This document shows, one piece after another, positions 57,607 through 64,000 of a DNA stretch of 64,000 bases. Origin of the DNA: Lysobacteraceae bacterium NML93-0793 (GTDB taxonomy: Bacteria > Pseudomonadota > Gammaproteobacteria > Xanthomonadales > Xanthomonadaceae); assembly GCA_002324875.1 (NCBI GenBank), contig NTJG01000003.1:124001-188000 (forward strand). The letters run 5' to 3'. The position numbers and the translations under genes were made by a program. A model generated the notes under the pieces. It had not been told where the DNA came from and did no database searches. It was given only the letters and a program-made list of their open reading frames with translations. Every line of letters starts with the position of its first letter. Position 1 is the first letter of the stretch.

Positions 57607-59592
57607 ATGACCGCCTACGTCGCCTCCCTCGAAGACGCCGTCAGCCGCATCCGTGCGCATTTCGACGGCGCCCTGCACGTCGGCGCGCCGCTCGGCATCG
57701 GCAAGCCACATCGCCTGCTCAACGCCCTGTACGACGCCGCCGTGGCCGATGCCGCGCGGCCGATGACGCTCTATACCGCGCTGTCGCTGGATCCGCCCAC
57801 CGGCGGCCACGATCTCGAAGGCCGCTTCATCGGGCCGTTCGCCGCACGCCATTTCGGCGAGGACTTCGTGCGCCTGAAGTACGTCGACGCGATGCGCCGC
57901 GATGCCCTGCCCGCGCACATCGCGGTCGAGGAGTTCTACATGCAGTCCGGTGCGATGCTGGGTTCGCGCCAGGCCCAGCGCCGCTACGCCAGCCTCAACT
58001 ACACGCACGTGGCGCGCGCGCTGGCCGATCGCGGCGTCAACGTGCTGGTGCAGAAGGTCGCCGCCAACGAGGATGGCACCCGCTTCTCGCTGTCGTCGAA
58101 TACCGATCTGACCTTCGACACCATCGATGCGCTCGCAGCCGCCGGCCACGCGAGACCGCTGGTGATCGGCGAGGTCGATCCCGAACTGCCGTGGCTGGGC
58201 GGCGCCGCCGCGGTGGATGCGGCGTTTTTCGATGTTCTCGTCGTGCCACCTCCGCCCTACCCGAAGCTGTTCGGCCTGCCGCGCCAGCCGGTGTCGGATG
58301 CCGACTACGCGATCGGCTTCTACGCCAGCGCCCTGGTGCGCGACGGCGGCACGCTGCAGATCGGCATCGGCGCGCTGGCCGACGCGATGTGCCATGCGCT
58401 CGCCCTGCGCCATACCGACAACGCCGCCTACCGGCGCGTGCTGCACGCGCTCGATCCCGACATCGCGACGCATCCGGCGGTGGTCGCCAGCGGCGGGCTC
58501 GATCCCTTCGCCATCGGCCTCTACGGCTGCAGCGAGATGATCAACGAGGGTTTCAAGCGGCTGGTCGAGGTCGGCGTGATCCGGCGCAAGGTCGTCGACA
58601 AGGCCGCGTTGATGCGACGCGCGAACGCCGGCACCACCAGCGCGCTGGACGACGAACTGATCGAGCGCGACGGCGAGTTCCTGCACGGCGCGTTCTACCT
58701 CGGCTCGCCGGATTTCTATGCCTGGCTGCGCGATCTCGATCCCGACACGCGCCGCGGCATCGGCATGAAGCGCGTCGGCGAGGTCAACGAACTCTTCGGC
58801 CTCGACGAAGGGCTGGAGCGCCTGCAGCGCCGCGATGCGCGGTTCTTCAACAGCTGCATGATGGCGACCGCGCTCGGCGCCGCGGTGTCCGACGGGCTCG
58901 ACGACGGCCGCGTGGTCTCGGGCGTCGGCGGGCAATACAACTTCGTCGCGATGGGCCATGCCCTGCCCGATGCCCGCTCGGTGCTGATGCTGCGCGCGGT
59001 GCGGCCCACCGCCGGCGGCCGCGAGTCCAACATCCGCTGGAACTACGGGCACACCACGATTCCGCGCCATCTGCGCGACCTCTACATCACCGAATACGGC
59101 ATCGCCGACATCCGCGGCGCCACCGACGAGGACTGCGTGATCGCGATGGCGCGCATCGCCGACGCCGCCTCGCAGGCCGACCTGCTGGCCCGCGCCCGCG
59201 ATGCGCGCAAACTCGACCCGCGCTTCGTCGCGCCCGGCGCGTGGGCGCGCAACACGCCGGAGCAGCTGCGCGACGCGCTCGCCCCGCTGCGCCGCGACGG
59301 CACCTTGCCCGACTATCCGCTGGGCAGCGATTTCGATGTCGTCGAACAACGCCTGCTGCGCGCGCTGGCCTGGCTGCGCACACAGACCGCAACCCGCCGG
59401 GGCAAGCTGGCGACGGTGTTCGATGCGCTGCGTGCGGGCATCGGCGACGACACGCCGGCGCTCGCACGCATGCAGTTGCAGGCGCCCAGTGGCCTCGGTG
59501 AGCACCTGATGGCACGGCTGGTGTCGCTGGGCCTGCGCCGCACCGCGCGTGACGCGCCGGACGACGTGGTCGAGCCGACGTCCGCCGCATGA
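57607..59592 (+). CDS. Acetyl-CoA hydrolase/transferase family protein
   Basis: 661-residue enzyme of the CoA-transferase superfamily, moving or hydrolysing CoA thioesters. Matching segments are VGAPLGIGKPHRLLNALYDA, IAVEEFYMQSGAMLGSRQAQ, QIGIGALADAMCHALA, FYLGSPDFYAWLRDLD and the C-terminal block VVSGVGGQYNFVAMGHAL with GRESNIRWNYGHTTIPRHL and TEYGIADIRGATDED. It is longer than typical family members (about 500-550) with an extended N-terminal part. The ATG at 57607 fits. Substrate unknown. Confidence 0.88.
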   Translation: MTAYVASLEDAVSRIRAHFDGALHVGAPLGIGKPHRLLNALYDAAVADAARPMTLYTALSLDPPTGGHDLEGRFIGPFAARHFGEDFVRLKYVDAMRRDALPAHIAVEEFYMQSGAMLGSRQAQRRYASLNYTHVARALADRGVNVLVQKVAANEDGTRFSLSSNTDLTFDTIDALAAAGHARPLVIGEVDPELPWLGGAAAVDAAFFDVLVVPPPPYPKLFGLPRQPVSDADYAIGFYASALVRDGGTLQIGIGALADAMCHALALRHTDNAAYRRVLHALDPDIATHPAVVASGGLDPFAIGLYGCSEMINEGFKRLVEVGVIRRKVVDKAALMRRANAGTTSALDDELIERDGEFLHGAFYLGSPDFYAWLRDLDPDTRRGIGMKRVGEVNELFGLDEGLERLQRRDARFFNSCMMATALGAAVSDGLDDGRVVSGVGGQYNFVAMGHALPDARSVLMLRAVRPTAGGRESNIRWNYGHTTIPRHLRDLYITEYGIADIRGATDEDCVIAMARIADAASQADLLARARDARKLDPRFVAPGAWARNTPEQLRDALAPLRRDGTLPDYPLGSDFDVVEQRLLRALAWLRTQTATRRGKLATVFDALRAGIGDDTPALARMQLQAPSGLGEHLMARLVSLGLRRTARDAPDDVVEPTSAA

Positions 59593-59662
59593 CCGCGGCC
59601 ACGACTTGCGATCGCGGCGCACGCCTCCATCTCGTTCGACGACGCTTCCGCAGGATCCGACG

Positions 59663-59980
59663 ATGACCACCCGCGCCGACCAGCTCCGCGACGCCCTCGC
59701 CGCGCTGCAGCCCACGCATCTGGACGTGCAGGACGAGAGCCACATGCACAGCCGCGGGCTGGAAACGCACTACAAGGCGGTGGTGGTCAGCGCGGAATTC
59801 GACGGCAAGCGTGCGCTGCAGCGGCACCAGGCGGTGTACCGCGCGCTCGGTGCGCAGATGCAGCAGATCCACGCGCTGGCGCTGCACACGTTCACGCCCG
59901 AGGAATGGGCCGCCGAAGTGCAGGTACCCGATTCGCCACACTGCCGGGGTGGCAGCAAGCACGATCTGCCCAAGGCCTGA
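59663..59980 (+). CDS. bolA: BolA family protein
   Basis: 105-residue BolA/IbaG-type protein, class II KH-like fold, which usually partners monothiol glutaredoxins in iron-sulfur handling or acts on transcription. Motifs are LDVQDESHMHSRGLETHYKAVVVSAEF with the metal-binding His residues, RALQRHQAVYRALGAQMQQIHALALHTFTPEEW in pieces. The C-terminal His-rich tail (PDSPHCRGGSKHDL) is common. It has the BolA-type pattern rather than a short IbaG type. Confidence 0.9.
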   Translation: MTTRADQLRDALAALQPTHLDVQDESHMHSRGLETHYKAVVVSAEFDGKRALQRHQAVYRALGAQMQQIHALALHTFTPEEWAAEVQVPDSPHCRGGSKHDLPKA

Positions 59981-59992
59981 CGAATCCGTGCA

Positions 59993-60065
59993 GGCGCGCG
60001 CTTACGCGCGAACGGGGCATTTGCGGGAACGCCGATCGCCGATCGCGCGCAAGCGCGCTTCTACA
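59993..60065. repeat. Dispersed GCGCGCTT-type repeat between bolA and tkt
   Basis: Two self-complementary arms (GCGCGCTTACGCGC near 59995-60010 and GCGCGCAAGCGCGC near 60045-60058) separated by about 35 bases that include GATCGCCGATCGC. Elements of this kind are commonly dispersed between genes in Xanthomonadaceae (from memory). It lies just after bolA. Confidence 0.6.
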
Positions 60066-60121
60066 TGGGGCTAACGGCGAGATCCGCCCGGGTTGAGCGT
60101 TCGCGGCCACACCACCCACAA

Positions 60122-60147
60122 AAAAGCCCGCTTTCGCGGGCTTTTTC
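60122..60147. terminator. Strong bidirectional terminator between bolA and tkt
   Basis: An 11-bp stem AAAAAGCCCGC / GCGGGCTTTTT with a TTTC loop gives a T-tract on both strands, so it can end bolA transcription on the plus strand and tkt transcription on the minus strand. Confidence 0.9.
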
Positions 60148-60178
60148 GTTCACGCCTTGAATCGGCCGAACGCGCCGG

Positions 60179-62167
60179 TCAGAGCGACTTCGCCGCCTCG
60201 ACGATCTTCTCGACCGTGATGCCGAAGTGCGTGTACAGCTTGTCCGCCGGGGCCGAGGCGCCGAAGCTGTCGATGCCGATGACCGCACCGTCCAGGCCCA
60301 CGTAGGCGCGCCAGAAACCGGTGACGCCGGCCTCGATCGCGACGCGCTTGCGGACGGCGTTCGGCAGCACCGATTCGCGGTACGCCGGGTCCTGGCGGTC
60401 GAACACGTCGGTCGACGGCATCGACACCACGCGCACGTTATCGCCCAGCTGCTCGGCCGCCTGCGTCGCGATGCCGACCTCGGACCCCGTCGCGATCAGG
60501 ATGATCTCCGGCGTGCCGACCGAATCCTTGAGCACGTAACCGCCGCGCGCGATCGCCGCCACCTGCGCAGCCTCGCGCGGCTGATGGGTGAGGTTCTGGC
60601 GCGAGAAGACCAGGCAGCTCGGGCCGTCCTTGCGCGTGATCGCCGACTTCCACGCCACCGCCGATTCGACCGCGTCGCAGGGGCGCCACACGTCGTTGTT
60701 CGGGATGTAGCGCAAGGAGGCGAGATGCTCGACCGGCTGATGGGTCGGGCCGTCTTCGCCGAGGCCGATCGAATCGTGCGTATAGACATGGATCGCGTGC
60801 GCCGGAATCAGCGCGCTCATGCGCACCGCGTTGCGCGCGTAATCGCTGAAGACCAGGAAGGTCGCGTCGAACGGAATGAAACCGCCGTGCAGCGCCAGGC
60901 CGTTGGCGATCGCGCTCATGCCGAACTCGCGCACGCCGTAATAGACGTAGTTCGCGTTGGCATCGGTGCTGGCCGCGGAGGTGCTGCCCTTCCACAGCGT
61001 GAGGTTGGAATGCGCGAGGTCGGCCGAGCCGCCGACGATTTCCGGCAGCAGCGGTGCGAACGCCTCGATCGACATCTGCGAGGCCTTGCGCGAGGCGATG
61101 GTCGGCCCCTCGCTCTGCAGCCTGGCGATGAAGGCATCCGCCTCGGCCTCGAAGCCCTCGGGCAGCGTGCCCTGCATGCGGCGCTCGAACTCGGCCGCCA
61201 GCTCCGGATACTTCGCCCGGTAAGCCTCGAACTGCTGGTTCCATTCGGCTTCGCGGCGCTTGCCGGCCTCCACCGCATCCCAGGCATCGCGCAAGGTCTG
61301 CGGGACCTCGAACGGCCCATGCGCCCAGCCCAGCGCGGCGCGCGTGGCGTCGGATTCGTCCTTGCCCAGCGGCGCGCCGTGCGAGGACTCCTTGCCGGCG
61401 CGGTTGGGCGAACCGAAGCCGATCGTCGTGCGGCAGCACACCAGCACCGGCTTGTCGTCATGCGCCGTGGCATCGGCGATCGCGCGCGTGACGGCGTCGG
61501 CATCGTGGCCGTCGACGTCGCGCACCACGCGCCAGCCGTAGGCCTCGAAACGCGCCGGGGTGTCGTCGGTGAACCAGCCCTCGGTGTTGCCGTCGATCGA
61601 GATGCGGTTGTCGTCCCAGAACGCGACCAGCTTGCCCAGGCCCAGCGTGCCGGCCAGCGACGCGGCCTCGTGCGAGATGCCTTCCATCAGGCAGCCGTCA
61701 CCCATGAACACCCAGGTGCGGTGGTCGACGATCGCGAAGTCCGGACGGTTGAAGCGCTGCGCGAGCAGGCGCTCGGCCAGCGCGAAGCCGACCGCGTTGG
61801 CGAAGCCCTGGCCCAGCGGGCCGGTGGTGGTCTCGACGCCCGGCGTTTCGTGGCGCTCCGGATGGCCGGCGGTCTTGCTGTGCAGCTGGCGGAAGTTCTT
61901 CAGCTCTTCCAGCGGCAGGTCGTAGCCCGAGAGATGCAGCAGCGCGTACTGCAGCATCGAGCCGTGGCCGTTCGACAGCACGAAGCGGTCTCGGTTGAAC
62001 CACTGCGGGTTCGCCGGGTTGTGGCTGAGGTGGTCGTTCCACAGCACTTCGGCGATGTCGGCCATGCCCATCGGCATGCCGGGATGGCCGGACTTGGCGG
62101 CATCGACGGCGTCGATGGCGAGGAAACGGATGGCGTTGGCGAGTTCGCGGCGGGTCGGCGTGGTCAT
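60179..62167 (-). CDS. tkt: Transketolase
   Basis: Thiamine-diphosphate enzyme of the pentose-phosphate pathway. 662 residues: [37 protein letters not shown] at the start (in parts), [17 protein letters not shown], ThDP motif [18 protein letters not shown]...[17 protein letters not shown], and [22 protein letters not shown] with catalytic His, then [17 protein letters not shown]. The ATG at 62167 is the conserved start; upstream in-frame residues are not family-like. It lies on the same strand as fba, pyk, pgk and gap, with the T4SS island between tkt and gap. Confidence 0.97.
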   Translation of the reverse strand: MTTPTRRELANAIRFLAIDAVDAAKSGHPGMPMGMADIAEVLWNDHLSHNPANPQWFNRDRFVLSNGHGSMLQYALLHLSGYDLPLEELKNFRQLHSKTAGHPERHETPGVETTTGPLGQGFANAVGFALAERLLAQRFNRPDFAIVDHRTWVFMGDGCLMEGISHEAASLAGTLGLGKLVAFWDDNRISIDGNTEGWFTDDTPARFEAYGWRVVRDVDGHDADAVTRAIADATAHDDKPVLVCCRTTIGFGSPNRAGKESSHGAPLGKDESDATRAALGWAHGPFEVPQTLRDAWDAVEAGKRREAEWNQQFEAYRAKYPELAAEFERRMQGTLPEGFEAEADAFIARLQSEGPTIASRKASQMSIEAFAPLLPEIVGGSADLAHSNLTLWKGSTSAASTDANANYVYYGVREFGMSAIANGLALHGGFIPFDATFLVFSDYARNAVRMSALIPAHAIHVYTHDSIGLGEDGPTHQPVEHLASLRYIPNNDVWRPCDAVESAVAWKSAITRKDGPSCLVFSRQNLTHQPREAAQVAAIARGGYVLKDSVGTPEIILIATGSEVGIATQAAEQLGDNVRVVSMPSTDVFDRQDPAYRESVLPNAVRKRVAIEAGVTGFWRAYVGLDGAVIGIDSFGASAPADKLYTHFGITVEKIVEAAKSL

Positions 62168-62253
62168 GGGCTCGTGGACGGGCGGCAGCGGACGGGAGTC
62201 CGGCATTGTCCCATGCCTGCTACCGCGCTGCCCGGTGGCGCGTCCGCGCACGA

Positions 62254-63585
62254 CTAGAGCGTGCGCGGTTCCGTCCGGGCCAGGTCCGCATCAAGGTCCG
62301 CGCCGGGTACGTCGGCCGGCTCCGACCGTCCGATCACCACCGAACCGGCCATGTCGCCGCCGATGTTGACCACGGTGCGGCACATGTCGAGCAGGCGGTC
62401 CACACCGAGAATCAGGCCGATGCCCTCGGGCGGAATGCCGAACATGGCCAGGATCATCGCGATCACCGGCAGCGAGCCGCCCGGCACACCGGCCGCACCC
62501 ACGCCGCCGAGGATGCACAGCAGCAGGATCAGCACCTGCTGCCCCATGCCCAGTTCGACGCCGAAGAACTGCGCCAGGAACAGCACCGTGATGCCTTCGA
62601 ACAGCGCCGTACCGTTCATGTTGGCGGTCGCGCCCAGCGTGCAGACGAAACGCGCCACCCGGCGCGGCACGCCGAGATTCTCCTCGGTGACCTTGAGCGT
62701 GGTCGGCAACGTGGCGCTGGACGAGGACGTGGAGAACGCCGTCAGCAGCGCCGGCTGGGCGCCGCGGAAGAAGGTCAGTGGGCTCATGCGCCCGAAGATC
62801 CACAGCAGGATCGGGATCACCACCAGGAAGTGGAAGCCGAGCGCCGCGATCACCGTGCCGACGAACCGCGCCAGCTGCACCAGCACGTCCACGCCGAGGC
62901 GCGCGGTGATCGAGAACAGCAGCGCGGCCACCGCATACGGCGCCAGCGCGATCACCCAGCCGATCAGCTTCAGGCAGATGTCGTAGATGCCCTGCACCGC
63001 GGCGACGAAGCTGCGCGTGCCGGGCGTGCGCAGCACGGTGGCGGCGATGCCGAACATCAGCGCGAAGAACATCACCGCGATCAGGTCGCCGCGGGCGGCC
63101 GCATCCACCGGGTTGCGCGGCACGATGTTGAGCAGCACCTGGATGCCCGAGACGCCCTCGCGCGCGCCGGCGATTTCGGCCGCGCGGTCGCTCGAGGCCT
63201 CGAGCAGGGTCTGCGCGACTGCCGGATCGATACCGCGCCCGGGCTGGAACAGGTTCACGGCCACCAGGCCGATGGTGACCGCGATCGTGGTGACCACCAG
63301 GATCCACAGCAGCGTCTTGATGCCGATACGGCCCAGCGATCCCGGATCGCCGATCTCGACCACGCCGAGGATAAGCGCCGAAAACACCAGCGGGATCACC
63401 AGCATGAACAGCAGGCGCAGGAACAGCTGCCCCACGGGATCGGCGACATAGGTCACCAGGCCGTCCAGCCATCCGGCATCGCCTCCGTAGAAGTTGGCCG
63501 CCAGGCCCGCGACGGTGCCGATGACGAACCCGATGAGCATCTTGGTGTGCAGCGCCATGCCGCCGGAGCCGGAAGTCGGTGTCAT
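62254..63585 (-). CDS. Dicarboxylate/amino acid:cation symporter (DAACS)
   Basis: 443-residue importer of the GltP/DctA family that brings in glutamate, aspartate or C4-dicarboxylates with H+ or Na+. Signatures are [35 protein letters not shown], the serine-rich hairpin [42 protein letters not shown] (TM7 NMDGT-like site) and [43 protein letters not shown] in pieces. The ATG at 63585 begins [13 protein letters not shown]. Substrate preference is not readable from sequence. Confidence 0.93.
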   Translation of the reverse strand: MTPTSGSGGMALHTKMLIGFVIGTVAGLAANFYGGDAGWLDGLVTYVADPVGQLFLRLLFMLVIPLVFSALILGVVEIGDPGSLGRIGIKTLLWILVVTTIAVTIGLVAVNLFQPGRGIDPAVAQTLLEASSDRAAEIAGAREGVSGIQVLLNIVPRNPVDAAARGDLIAVMFFALMFGIAATVLRTPGTRSFVAAVQGIYDICLKLIGWVIALAPYAVAALLFSITARLGVDVLVQLARFVGTVIAALGFHFLVVIPILLWIFGRMSPLTFFRGAQPALLTAFSTSSSSATLPTTLKVTEENLGVPRRVARFVCTLGATANMNGTALFEGITVLFLAQFFGVELGMGQQVLILLLCILGGVGAAGVPGGSLPVIAMILAMFGIPPEGIGLILGVDRLLDMCRTVVNIGGDMAGSVVIGRSEPADVPGADLDADLARTEPRTL

Positions 63586-63687
63586 CGGGAGGTCCTGTGC
63601 AGAAGGCCGGCAGCTTAGCAAAGCCCCGGGGCTCTTCTGACAGCCCGATGCGGTGCCGGATCGGGCACCGGCCGGTATCCTTGACGC

Positions 63688-64000
63688 ATGTCTTCGCTTT
63701 CCCCTGCCGGCACGTCCGGCGACGCGCTCGCCACGCTGCAGCGCGTGTTCGGCCATGCCGCCTTCCGCGGCGAACAGGCCGCCATCGTCGAACACGTGGC
63801 CGCCGGCCACGATGCCCTCGTGCTGATGCCAACCGGCGGCGGCAAGTCGATGTGCTACCAGGTGCCGGCGCTGCTGCGCGACGGCGTCGCGATCGTCGTC
63901 TCGCCGCTGATCGCGCTGATGCAGGACCAGGTCGACGCCCTGCTGCAGTCCGGCGTGCGCGCGGCCTACCTCAATTCCACGCTCGACGCCGAGACCGCGC
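63688..64000 (+). CDS. recQ: ATP-dependent DNA helicase RecQ (3' truncated by window)
   Basis: Start of a superfamily-2 DNA helicase that unwinds DNA in recombination and replication-fork repair. 104 residues are seen before the window ends: ALATLQRVFGHAAFRGEQAAIVEHVAAGHD (motif 0), ALVLMPTGGGKSMCYQVPALL (Walker A/motif I) and VSPLIALMQDQVDALLQSGV (motif Ia), all typical of RecQ. ATG at 63688 gives MSSLSPAGTSG. It is divergent from the symporter gene. Confidence 0.95.
   Translation, partial: MSSLSPAGTSGDALATLQRVFGHAAFRGEQAAIVEHVAAGHDALVLMPTGGGKSMCYQVPALLRDGVAIVVSPLIALMQDQVDALLQSGVRAAYLNSTLDAETA

Overview
The window is about 64 kb of GC-rich chromosome, open at both ends: a fumarylacetoacetate-hydrolase-family gene is cut on the left and recQ is cut on the right. 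Gene content and order point to the Xanthomonadaceae/Lysobacteraceae (Lysobacter, Luteimonas, Stenotrophomonas or Xanthomonas relatives). This is inference. It rests on the GC-rich coding style, the scattered same-strand glycolysis genes (fba, pyk, pgk, gap, tkt) and above all a Xanthomonadales-type type IV secretion system (X-T4SS).

Left chromosomal part (1-26.2 kb): FAH-family enzyme, mscL, a secreted M28 peptidase, an SAM methyltransferase / TrmH-type rRNA methylase / Na+:alanine symporter run, a GNAT acetyltransferase, an RND efflux pump with its lipoprotein adaptor, a cysteine synthase, a macro-domain protein, class I aldolase, pyruvate kinase, a HAD phosphatase coupled to phosphoglycerate kinase, a DUF3999-DUF2339 membrane pair, GAPDH and an OmpW-like porin. 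The 5' end of pgk lies in a 211-bp tandem duplication, so three copies of its start region are present.

Accessory island (about 26.4-50.2 kb), visibly less GC-rich in places. The minus strand carries a complete VirB machine in the order virB7-8-9-10-11-1-2-3-4-5-6. It is followed by DUF4189 proteins, a decayed second virB6 copy, and effector genes alternating with lipoprotein genes: a class-3 lipase between two lipoproteins, then a large transglycosylase/M23 peptidoglycan hydrolase followed by a small secreted protein. The plus strand carries a coiled-coil membrane protein, virD4, a 60-codon ORF coupled at both ends, a lipoprotein with a Glu-Gln hexamer-repeat stalk, and an effector-like protein with an XVIPCD-like C terminus. 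No relaxase, integrase or conjugation gene is visible. The layout fits an interbacterial killing machine (VirB channel, VirD4 receptor, toxins, periplasmic immunity proteins) rather than a conjugative element. The right edge is a decayed secreted-protein gene.

Right chromosomal part (50.5-64 kb): S1/P1 nuclease, a small molybdopterin-fold-like periplasmic protein, a molybdate transporter in which ModA and ModB form one reading frame, a short ModC, a flavin reductase with a decayed second copy of its C terminus nearby, a minimal one-lobed solute-binding lipoprotein coupled to a CDF-like transporter, an STN-like lipoprotein, an acetyl-CoA hydrolase/transferase, BolA, transketolase, a dicarboxylate symporter and the start of recQ.

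Most chromosomal genes look ordinary. The interesting material is the X-T4SS island with its toxin-immunity pairs and recent duplications, the pgk leader triplication, the modAB fusion and the half-size binding protein.
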